Shown here in pieces: positions 46,194-57,100 of a DNA stretch of 64,000 nt. Made by a program: the position numbers and the translations under genes. Location of the stretch: assembly GCA_001600495.1 (NCBI GenBank), contig BCKE01000052.1, forward strand, positions 211,755 through 275,754. The letters are read 5' to 3'. Under the pieces are notes generated by a model, which saw only the letters and a list, made by a program, of their open reading frames with translations, did no database searches and had not been told where the DNA came from. How positions within the stretch are numbered: position 1 is the stretch's first letter; every line of letters starts with the position of its first letter. Source of the stretch: Pilasporangium apinafurcum (Eukaryota > Oomycota > Peronosporomycetes > Pythiales > Pythiaceae).

Positions 46194-49100
46194 TTAAGTG
46201 TCAACTCCGGCGAATTTCCTAAGCTCCAGGACCACTTTGTCAATCGATAGTCGCTCACTCGGATCAAATTTGCACATTTGTATTACCAACTGCCACTGAT
46301 TATCTTCAAATTTTGCAGACTGCTTTGGTAGTTTCCCTCTCTTGACGTGAAACTTCACAGTAGCATCAGGAAGTACATTTCCCCATGGAAACTCTCCACT
46401 CACAGCTTCCACAATACACATCCCAAACGAATAAATGTCCGATGCAAATGTTGGTTCCTTGCGTTCTTTGCTTTCCTTGCCTTCCAAACACTCTGGGGCT
46501 TTCCATCGTACTGCGCCAACTGGACTATTAGTGTCGTGCTTTTTTTCGCTTTTGCTATCCAAGCTTAATCCAAAATCTGTTAGTTTCGCCAGACCATCAC
46601 TTCCGACTAAAATATTGTTGCACTTGAGGTCACTATGCACGATATCACGGTAATGCAAGTACTGCAGTCCTAGTGAAGCTTCATACAACTTGGACCATTT
46701 TTCTTTCGGATGGTTCTTCAAATAATCATCCAACTGTCCCTTGCCAGCGAATTCGCATACAAAAAATGGCTGATCTCCGACATGACATGCACCATATAGT
46801 TGCACAACGTGTGGGTGGAAAAGACCGAACCAGATTGCCACTTCTCGTTCAAAAATCTCGCGATAGTCTTTATCTGGTTGACGAAGCACTTTCTTGATGA
46901 CCACACTCGAGTTCAACCACGTTCCGCGATGCACAGACCCATATGACCCTTTGTTAAACGCATCAAGTTCGTCAAAGTTCACTTCATATGGAGGAATAAA
47001 CCAGTCTCTGACGATTTCATCGGATTCGGAGACAATTGCTTTACACGCTTCTTCAATCACATCTGTATTAATCTTTTCGTAGCTGGAACGGTGTTTGCTC
47101 AGTTCGAAACGTAAGCAAGTCAAAGCTTCAGTTCGCTTTTGCTGATCTTCGCTTATGTCACGCAGCAAGGCCTGAGGCTCTTTGAGCTGAGCTGACAAAC
47201 GCTCCAGTTGTTCTTGCCTTTCTGACTTCCATTTGTCGTTCCATAGGTGAATGTCCTCGTGTGTAGATACGCCCAGTAACTGCATCAATCGATCCAATTC
47301 ACCGTGAATTATGAATGTATTGTCTGCTCGCTGTCGACTTGCTGCAAAATTGACCACCAAAGTATCTTTAGTGCTTGTTTGGACTTGATTGTAGAAGCGA
47401 ACAAGGATTTTGACATAACTTTTAAACGGTGAGTGCGGAATTTGATCCAATTCTTGCATTTGCTTGTAGATATCCGCGAGTCGTGCATATACTCGATGAT
47501 TCATTAGGTTCACGGTATTGACTTGCGAACAAAATGACTCAATCCTTTTCAGTGCAAGCACAATTGGGATATTGTTAAGATCGTGGACGCGATATTCTTC
47601 CACGTTTATACAGCTTTCCGATATCGAGTCACGGATGTTGTTCATTCCATCCATTGCTTCTTGTTTGGCAAAATTTTGTAGCTCACGCACCACTATTGAT
47701 GTTGTTGGTCGCTCTTAGGGATCAGACGAGCACATGCATTTTACCAAATTCCATTGATCATCAGTGAAGCCCTTAGGCCGATTAGGTAATCCGAAGGCTT
47801 TCCTATCATAAACGATATGTTCATTAACTAGCTCTCTCCATGGAATATCTCCACTCACAGCCTCGATCACGGTCATTCCCAACGAATAAACATCCGAAGC
47901 AAACGACGGGTATCTATCTTTTAAACCCTCGGGAGCTCTCCGTCTCGCTCCACGAAATATACGTGCGTAGCGCAAAGTATCAATTTGCTTGCTATCAAAA
48001 CTAAAACCAAAATTTGTGAGCTTTGCAACTCCGTCCCCTCCAATCAAGACATTGCTGCATCTGAGATCGCCATGAACAATGTTACGTTCGTGTAAATACT
48101 GTAAACCCAACGCTACCTCATGCAGCTTCGTCCATATGACACGACGGCGGTTGTGTTGTTTCAGGTATGAGTCGAGTGTCCCGTTGCTTGGGTGTTCACA
48201 CACAAAGGATGGTGTACCATCATCCCAGGCGCCGTATAATCTCACCACATGTGGATGGTTGAGATGGAACCACATGCTCACCTCTTGATGGAACAGTGAG
48301 TTAAGATTGCTTGAAGCCATTTTCTTCACTGCTATAGGTGCACCCATCCACTTACCAAAGTGGATGGTTGCGAACATGCCACCTTCTAGAGCATCTACAT
48401 TTGCGTCAAACTCGACGTCGCTTTGGTTAATAGACCAGTCGACAGAAGATTTTTTCTTTGACATTGAGTCACAAACAGCTTCAGCAGTTTGATCATCAGA
48501 TAATCCATGCTTGAGAAATCGTCCATTGTCACACCTTGGATCCGTGTCCACATGTGTGTCAATCTTCAGCGAGTGCTTCTGCGTCCCAGTCATCACTTCA
48601 TTGGGAAGATGCAGTAGTGCTGTCCAATCTGCATTGTTACGATGATTGACTGTGGCACCGTTCTGCAACAAGTACTGCACCATTTTAACGTTTCCAGACC
48701 TGACAGCTTCATGTAAGGCTGTCCGCCCTTCATCGTCGTGATCATTGACTGTGGCACCGTTTTGCAACAATAACTTCACCATTTCAACGTCTCCACTGTA
48801 TGCAGCATCATGTAGTGCTGTGCAACCGAAACAGTAATGCCAATTGACTGCCGCACCGTTCTGCAATAAGCACTGCACCATTTTAACGTTTCCAGACTTG
48901 GCGGCAAGATGTAGTGCTGTCTGACCGAAATCGTTTTGATAATTGACTATGGCACCGTTGTTGACCAAGTACTGCACCATTTCAATATTTCCTCGGGATG
49001 CGGCATGATGTAGTGCTATCCAATCCGCATTGTTATGGTGATTGACTGTGGCACCGTTCTGCACCAAGAACTGCACCTTTTCAATATTTCCGGACAAAGC

Positions 49101-50255
49101 GGCTTCATGTAGTGCTGTCTGACCGTAATTGTCCCAATGATTGATTGCGGCACCATTCCGCAACAAGTACTGCATTGTTTCAACGTTTCCAGACCTGGCG
49201 GCAAAATGTAGTGCTGTCTGTCTGGCATCGTCGTGATCATTGACTGTGGCACCGTTGTTGACCAAGTACTGCACCATTTCAATATTTCCACTGTATGCAC
49301 CTATATGTAGTGCTGTCTTACCGGAAGAGTTGCGCTGATTGATCGCGACACCATTCTTGACCAAGTACTGCACCATCTCAACGTCCCCAGACATAGCGGC
49401 GTGATGTAATGTTATCCGTCCTTCCTTGTCATAATGATTAACCAAGCACTGCAGCATTTCAATCTTTCCTCGGGATGCGGCATAATGTAGTGTTATCCAA
49501 TCTGCATTGTTACAATGATTGACTGTGGCACCGTTCTGCACTAAGTACTGGATCATTTCGATGTTTCTAGAGATAATGGCATGTTCTAGTGGTGTCCGAC
49601 CGAAATCATCGTAATGGTCGACTGATGCACCGTTCTGCAACAAGCACTGCACAATGTCAACGTTTCCACTGTATGCGGCTGCATGTAGTGCTGTCCGATG
49701 TTTATTGTCTTGATAATTGACCATGGCACCATTCTTGACCAAGTACTGCACCATTTTAACGTTTCCAGACCTGGCAGCAAAATGTAAGGCTGTCCGTCCT
49801 TCATCGTCGTGATCATTGACTGTGGCACCGTTGTTGACCAAGTACTGCACCATTTTAACGTTTTCAGATTTGGCAGCATGATGTAGTGCTGTCTGTCCTT
49901 CATTGTCGTGATCATTGACTATGGCACCGTTCTTCAGCAGAAGTGTAAGAGCTGAAATATCTCCATTTTTAGCAGCTTCATGTAACGTACTCCATGAACA
50001 ACGAAAATCGATCTCAGCGCTTGTGTGCTTATCATCTTCATCTATTTGAACTGCAAGTGCAGCGCACACATCCTGCTTGCCTCTTTCTGCCGTATTTATC
50101 GTCTCATCTTCTGGAGGACGAAGAGCAGCGACCGCGCATATGACGTCACCTTCTTGGTCTTCATCCGCTGCAGTTGCTTGTGCATCTTTTCCTGTATTAT
50201 GGGCATCTATCGGTTGGTTGTTCGTATAGGCAAAAGATATTCCTGCCATATCCAT
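46194..50255 (-). pseudogene. Ankyrin - pseudokinase - helical - kinase protein, interrupted by one in-frame stop
   Basis: One reading frame of 1354 codons broken by a single TAA at 47715-47717, in the last helices of the first kinase domain (CMCSSDP, stop, ERPTTSIVVREL). The intact paralogue part at 54112-57660 reads straight through the matching place. From the ATG at 50255: an acidic leader (~1-85), about 14 ankyrin repeats of 33 residues (~86-545), a first kinase-like domain (~600-840) with HGD for HRD and NFG for DFG, a helical linker (~870-1060), and a second kinase (~1080-1350) with VVIKKVL, HSDLKCNNIL, LTDFGLSL and RWKAPECL. The second domain keeps the catalytic Lys and Asp residues. 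It is a TKL-type protein. It could be a recent pseudogene, two separate products, a readthrough gene or an assembly base error. Confidence 0.85.
48600..49990 (-). repeat. Array of ~14 tandem 99-bp ankyrin-coding repeats
   Basis: Near-identical 99-base units, each encoding one ankyrin repeat of the form TALH.AA.SGN(V/I)(K/E)MVQYL(V/L).NGA.VN. One unit near 49430-49450 is 18 bases shorter (6 residues lost before HYDKEG). The high DNA identity between units suggests recent expansion or gene conversion and makes length change and misassembly likely. Confidence 0.9.
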
Positions 50256-52125
50256 CCACAGCGATATAAGAACGATGGTGGCGCTTTACTGGTGATTTTG
50301 AGTATGTGCTTTTCTCTCTCCTCTAAGGTCTCAAATCATGAACGCGCAGAGCATCTCCGGTGGTACTGATTTTTTTGGATCAGATCTGATGGGAAAAATG
50401 AAGCCATTATACCCACATGTTCTATGAAGTATCCATTACGTAAAATTACGAATGGATTCATTAGTAATGAAATATAACGATTTTATTTTGTTCATAGGAA
50501 TTATACTTTGTCTCATGTAATAAAAGCTATAAACTTTTATATTTGTGTATTCGTAGCAACATTGCTACGTTTTAATGTTACATATCAAAACATGGATATG
50601 TTATTGACCAAGTCCCAATTTTGTTTTGAAATTCATGAGAAACTGGTCAAAAAGCATTGCCAGAAAACTTAGAAGTTCACATTGATATTCTACGAAGATG
50701 TGCTGATTCAGGTAAGATCTCTTTTTATCAGATATGATGGAATAAAGATTTCAGATGTTGACATAAAACTATCCAAGTTCTAGTATGTTTCCCATAATTT
50801 GATTGAGTTCATTCATACAGATACATTTACATGTACCTATTTGGTGAACAAGCCCATCCCGTTTCTTCCACAGTAATTTCCCAATATCAAGTCGAAAGGA
50901 GAAAGGAAGCGAATTGAAGAGTGGGGAGGGAAACAAATCCGAGGGATAAACACACAAATCAACCCATCAATAGTAGCTAATTGAGTGCTCGATTTAGTTG
51001 TTTTCAACCAATCAAAAAGAAATATCTCAGTGTTGCATTTTCTGATTTGCCGAAAATGGGGAGCGTCAACCCCGTACTGTTTGCTCCACAGTGCAACTGT
51101 AACTCCAAAAAAATCCAATCGTAGAGGTACAGCATTGATGTCGTGCCGTTAAGGAGGGAATTGGTCGGGTTGGCGTGGACCTCGCTGCCGGAAAGTGATG
51201 GTGTTAGACATACATCCTTTCTTTCGCATCATCTGCCTACACAGGTGCCCAATGTCGAGACCACACATGCTCCATCTCACTTGCGTTCATTTCCGAGCAG
51301 GATTTTTTGAGTATCAAAGATGAAGTGCTAGTCACTCCTGGACAGCTCGACATCCGAACAATATTCCCATCGAAAGCTACATGGATATTGTTTTGCGTCA
51401 TCCTCCACATGGCATATTTGCTCACGATCAGAGCTGGCGATTGGCAGACAAGCCCACCTCCATACCGATATCATGCCGTGTCGTTATGCCGTTTCTGGTC
51501 GAGAAAATCAGTTTGTACCACCTTTATGGCTATACACACCATACCTTCTCCACGCCGCGAGAGCAACAGTCTCGTAGCCTTCTGAGCTGTCTTCATCGTT
51601 CTTCCTGTGAATACTAAATAACTCCTATTCTTGAATGGGGTACACATCGTGCATCCGATTTTCACTGAAAATGATCCACCAAATCTCGTCAATTCCATTT
51701 TCATGTCTCGCGAGTCGCATTCACCAGATATCATGTACATACGGATTTGAATAATACACGACGGTGGTGGTTCTCCACCGTCGTTGTTTCCTGATTAGAC
51801 TACTAGGTTCGATTCGTTGGGCTGTTGAGATGATTCCAGGTGAATTCAAGTAATTGATTCTGCCTGCCCTTTTTGCAATTCTGATCTTTCCGACCCATTG
51901 TGCAAGCATTTCATAATAGTGTGATAAATCAATCCTAAGCTGTGGACCCTAAAGTCGTTCAGCAAAAGAATCCAGTCGACCGCCTGATGTGCAGCGCCGA
52001 TGACTTCTTTCGTTTCTATTGGAGTCGAGCAGGAGAGAAGGACTCGGTGACCGAGCACACGCCTCTTAAAGATGGTCATTTTTTATTTCCATCAACAGCA
52101 CATCACTAACTAAGCTCGAAGAAGC
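50256..52125. other. Long divergent intergenic region, no confident gene
   Basis: About 1.9 kb between divergent starts. The left half (50256-50830) is AT-rich. The right half has several frames of 60-95 codons on both strands without motifs. A CPFC...C.H pattern on the + strand at about 51868-51915 faintly recalls a retroelement zinc finger but lies in a short frame. Confidence 0.45.
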
Positions 52126-53690
52126 ATGCAATCGGTTCTTGGCAACGCAGCGGGGATGACCGCGGATGTGTTCGTCTTCGGCGGCTCGGGCGCAGTTCTG
52201 GTCTCGCTAGCGCAGTTGACCGGGGAGTTGTACGGCAGCAAGCAGATGTGCCAAGATCTCATCAAGGAGATAAAATCTATCCAGCCCCGCTTGAAAGAAA
52301 TAGTGGAGAGCGACAATATCAAGATTAAAACGGCGCTAAAAAATACCACAAACTGCTCACAGACGTCCACAGCTTTCTCGAGGGGCACGTACACAGCAAC
52401 AGTCTGAGGCGGATGCTCAGGCACTGGCAGATGAAAAAGCGCGTGCAGTGCTTCTACACGGATCTTAAAATCATCAAGGAGCTCGCCGGACTGGATTTTC
52501 AGCTAGAGTCGGCGAATCACCGCACGCAGATGACGGAAATGCTCAAACAAAATAGGCGCCTTGATGAGCAGGCCCAGCAAGCGCTCAAGGCGGAAATAGA
52601 ATCGCTCCGAAGCTTCATCGAGAACATGCCGGACGAGCTTATGAACAAGATACGAAGAGAGGGCATTACCCTGACCGACCTGGCCGACCTGAAGAAGGAG
52701 CTGAAATACAATAGCGACGCATACACCAAAGCCGACAACGAAATGCTGCTAGCCGTGTTGAAGAAGATGAGCAAGCTGATGGATGTTAAGGTTCCGCATA
52801 TCACGTCGTGGTACTTGTCCCGGTCCGATATTTGCTTCAATGACCGGGATCCGTTCGTGACAAGTGAGCTCTGCAACCTCTACCACGGCACGTTGTATTC
52901 CGGCACCAAAGTAACAGTTAAGGTCGTAAACGCGACGTTGGATGACGAAAAAACGCTCAAAAAGTTCAACGCCGAAGTAGAAACCTGGTACAATCTGCGC
53001 GACCCGCATGTGCTGCCGCTGTACGGCGCGACCAACATTGGCTACCCGCTGCTATTTGTCTCAGGCCGCGCCGAGCTGGGCAACTTCAACGAGTACTTGG
53101 CGGTGAGCAGGCATCGTGTGTGGCACGTGTTTCTGGACAGTGTACGCGGGCTCGAGTATCTGCATAAGAAAAAGCGAGTCCACGGCAACCTCAAGTGCAA
53201 CAACCTGCTCGTGACCATGGACGGCGTGGGCGTCGTCTCGGATTTTGAATTCACGTTTGAGCGCGATGGCTCGGCGCTGAGCGTCAAGTCGCAGGCACCA
53301 TCCTACTTTTGGAAAGCGCCCGAGTGCTTTGACCTGCGCAATCCCAATCCGCGCTTCGAGTCTGACGTGTACTCGCTCGGTATGTGTCTGTTTGAAGCGC
53401 TGGCTGGCACCAAGCCTTACGCCGGCGAAGACGAGCAAGAAGCCATCCGCAAAATCAAAAATGGCGAGCTGCCTACGCGTCCGGCGAGAGAAAAAATCTC
53501 GGACGAGGCATGGGAGCTGATCTCCAAGATGTGTGCTCGCCAGTACACGTACCGCATCAAGCTGAGCGAGGTCATCTCCGTGTTGGAGGAGTTTGCCGCG
53601 CGCGAGGAGCTTCAGAATCACTGCCTCCCATGCGCCTGCGCGGCACCGTGTTGCCTCCATTGTGGCCACCAGGTCAAGGTGGCGCCATAG
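52126..53690 (+). pseudogene. MLKL-like pseudokinase: N-terminal helical bundle plus C-terminal pseudokinase, with one frameshift
   Basis: Two overlapping frames join into one protein of about 520 residues if a 1-base indel at the A6 run 52338-52343 is allowed; the helical pattern continues across it (IKIKTALK, then YHKLLTDVHSFLEGH). Residues ~1-125 look like a four-helix bundle (LAQLTGELYGSKQMCQDLIK, CFYTDLKIIKELAGL), followed by brace-like coiled coil (~140-230). The kinase-like domain (~240-490) keeps an ATP-site Lys (VTVKVV) but has HGNLKCNNLL for HRD, DFEFTF for DFG, and no recognisable glycine loop, so it should be catalytically dead. This order and motif loss recall animal and plant MLKL. 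The last ~25 residues are Cys-rich (CLPCACAAPCCLHCGH). The gene is clearly GC-richer than its neighbours. Confidence 0.72.
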
Positions 53691-54111
53691 TTTGCTTCGT
53701 TACTTCAAGAAGTAGAGATAGAGAAGGTTGTATCGCTATGCAGTAGGAAACCGTAATTTATAAAACCTGTTCGGATTTGATATGTAATGGATGCTCATTA
53801 CAGCTAGTCTCTGATTGCTGATATCTTCTACTTTGGAAGTTGTGATAAGATGGCATCAACGAGCAACGGTGTTGAAGAGAACACCGCTAAAAAGTGGATT
53901 TAACGGAACGTGAAGCTCGACAAAAGCGAAGAGTCTACACAGTGGCGAAGACTGGCTGTACTCGAAATGAACAACTGAGGTGATAAACGACCTTACTGCT
54001 ATGATTCCGGGAACATGGGTATATTACAATAGTAGCCGATTGTACTATCTGGTAAGTTTCTAGCGAGAACACTTTCCACATCTATGGCTAATCGTAGATT
54101 GGAAGATTCTT
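53691..54111. other. Intergenic region containing a Fanzor-derived remnant
   Basis: Short region between converging 3' ends. It contains a 43-codon frame (53850-53978) beginning MASTSNGVEENTAKKWI, broken by TAA at 53901-53903 and ending VLEMNN-stop. Its tail lies in the 58-bp repeat shared with the Fanzor relic. Confidence 0.55.
53958..54015 (+). repeat. 58-bp dispersed repeat, copy 2 (truncated Fanzor element end)
   Basis: Matches 28622-28679 at 52 of 58 positions, and includes the shared stop codon with a few codons before it. It shows that a second, mostly deleted copy of the same element lies between the kinase genes. Confidence 0.85.
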
Positions 54112-57100
54112 TTACAAAGATGTCCTCACACTATCGAACAGATCGCCCGACTTGCTGTTCGCGCGGCACGACGACTCAGCCGACATTGAAAGAGTACTCG
54201 CAGTGCTACTCTTCTCTGTTTCTGGCTCGGTGGCCGCCGACTCCGACTCGGGCTCGCACTCGCTCTGCGCCGCTGCTTCCCGCTCAGCAAATTGGCGCAT
54301 TGTCTCGGCCACTTCGTTGAGCTTCATGCGCTTTGCCGGATTAAAGCAACACATGCGCTTTACAAGCTCCCATTGAGCATCGTCATCAAAACCTGTGGGC
54401 TTGTCAAACAGCTCACCGTTCAATACAAAGTGACGCACTTCGTCGTCCTTCCGATTCTCCCACGGATATTTGCCTGTCACGGCCTCGACAATGCACATGG
54501 CAAACGAATAAACATCCGATTCGCGCGTCGCCACCTCGCCGCGCAAGACCTCGGGAGCCTTCTACCGGATGGCGCCAATCGGATTTGAGTTGCTCTCGTC
54601 ATCTAAGCTTGTTTGGTCGTCTGCACTTTTTTTCAAACTCAAACCAAAGTCCGTAAGCTTGGCCTTCCCATCTGACCCCACTAGAATGTTATTACATTTG
54701 AGATCGCGGTGAATAATCTTGCGGTGGTGGAGGTACTGCAGACCGAGACAAGCTTCATATAGCTTCTCCCACACACGCTGACGATGTGCCGGTTTCTCCT
54801 TCAAATATATGTCCAGTTGGCCATTACCAGCGTATTCACATACAAAGAACAGTTCACCCACATCACAGGCACCATATAAATTGATAATGTGCGGATGAAA
54901 CAATCGAAACCAGATACCAACTTCTCGCTGAAATGCAGCCACATCGTCGGTCAACACTTTCTTCACCACCATGTCCGAATCAAACCACTTGCCATGATGC
55001 ACTGACCCAAAAGAACCACCACCAAATCTCTCAGATTTATCAAATTGCACTTTGTATGGTGGAATGAACCATGCATATGACGATGAACTGACATCTTTGA
55101 ATAACTCATTTCGTGCTCGATTGAGTACAGTGAACGGTATGGACACGTAACTCGTATGATGTTTGGTTAGCTCAAATCGTAAATATGTTAGCACCTTTTT
55201 CGAATCTTCTTCTTCTTCCTTAAGCTCCTTCACGAGAGCTCCCAGATCGCTTAACTTGGCTGTCAAAGCACCAATCTGTTGTTGGCGGTATTGTATCCAC
55301 ATTTCTTTCCAAACGTGTATAGATCTGCCTTTGGGTAGACCCAGCAAGTCTATCACAGTGTCAATGTGGCGGTGAAGCGAATAGTTGTTATCTATTCGTT
55401 GGCGAATCATAGCGAATTGATCCAATTTCTTCAAGGTATTCATAGTCAATAAATCGGAATAAAAGCGCGCAACGAGCTTTCCATAGTTGTCCAGATTTGA
55501 ACGCACCGGCAACGTCTCCATTTCAGCTATGTGATTGTAGATGTCAAGTAAACGATCGCAAATGTGTCGATTGATGTACTGATCGGGAGTGTTGGCTTCT
55601 GAACACGACAGTTCAATGTTCCGCAGGATAACTTTAAGTTTCACATCCGTTTTGGGCATATGGTACTCAGACAACCTCTGATAACCATTTACAACACCCA
55701 CGCTGGTCTCTGCATTCTCGTTCGCACTTTTATTGCTTGCAAACGCCTCCAATTCCCGTACAACATCCGATATCGTAAGCCGATTGTTTGGATGATAACT
55801 GCACATGCGCTTCACCAAGCTCCATTGCTCGTCGCTGAATTGTTTAGGTTGTTGTGGTAGTTGATGAGTTAGCACGGAGCGCCTCACGCCTATTAACGAT
55901 GTATGCTCCCTCCATGGAATCTTACCGGTGAGCGCCTCAATAATCGTCATACCAAACGCATAAATATCTGACGCGAATAATACAATTTTGCCACCCAAGG
56001 TCTCTGGTGCTTGCCATCGTGTGTCTTCTGCACTGTCGGTTACATCGTATTCTTTGCTATCTTGTGTAGCAAAGCGGAAGTCAGCAAGTTTTGCCAAATC
56101 ATCATTGCTGACGGCGATGCAACTGCATTGAAGTCTCCCTAGAACAATACCGCGTCCGTGCAAGTATTGAAGGCCCAGTGCTACTTCAGTCAACTTATTC
56201 CATATTTTGTCTTTGTTTCCAGCCTGATTAAGATATGAAAGTAGAGTTCCGTGAGTGACATACTCGAAGACAAGCGATGGCTCCTTGTCATGGTAGGCAC
56301 CAAATAGTTTGATGATGTGTGGATGGTTAAGACTGTACCACATGCCCAGTTCATGTCGAAACATGGCCCTTTCGGAGGGGTCAACTGTCGTCAATTTCTT
56401 CACAGCAATTTGTGCGCCAAGCCAATTACCAACATTTCCTTCTTCAGTGCGATTGCTATAGCCAATTTGAGAAGGCTCGATGTACCAATCACCAAAAGAA
56501 GATCGTGGGATCACTATAGCTTTGTCATGGTTGTGTCCGAATAGCTCTAACAAAGCGTTCAAACTCCATCCGTCGTTAGCACGAACACCGATGTCAGCCC
56601 CATTATTTTTTAGAAAAGAAACCACCTTGACATGTCCATTCTGAGCAGCAGCTAGAATTGGCGTTTTGCCATCATTATCTCGGGCGTTCACATTAGCTTC
56701 CTTCATAACAAGGCGTTTTACAACATCCAAATGGCCTTTAGCCGAAGCGCTGATCAGAGGCGTCCTGCCGAATACCGTTGTCGTTTCCAACACAACTTCT
56801 CGCTCCAACAACAAACAAACAACGTCTAAACGGCCATGACGCGCGGCATTGTTCAAAGGTGTTGCACCGATTGAATTTTGTGTCTCCAATACAGCCTTTT
56901 GATCCAACAAAAACTGGACGATCTTTAAATGGCCAAACTCTGCAGCATTGTTCAATGGCGTATAACCGTCTGAATTCTGTATCTCCAAGTTAGCACCTTT
57001 ATCCACCAAAAACTTGACCACATCTAAACGGCCCTCGTCTGCGGTACTGTTCAATGGTGTCCAACCTCGTGAATCCTGTGTCTCTAATTCGGCGCCTTTA

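Noticed and set aside
46194-47693. Treating the 499-codon frame as a complete stand-alone kinase gene
   Set aside because: Its N-terminus continues in frame and by homology through the TAA into the upstream frame; the apparent start is only a GTG inside the first kinase's last helix.
48600-49990. Regularly spaced repeats that could be taken for a CRISPR array
   Set aside because: Units are 99 bp, contiguous, in frame and code for ankyrin repeats; there are no unique spacers.
51860-51920. CPFC...C.H pattern suggesting a retroelement zinc finger
   Set aside because: Lies in a short frame with no reverse transcriptase or other domain nearby; could be chance.
53850-53978. Independent small protein gene at 53850
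   Set aside because: Contains a TAA at 53901 and shares its tail with the Fanzor element; better explained as an element remnant.
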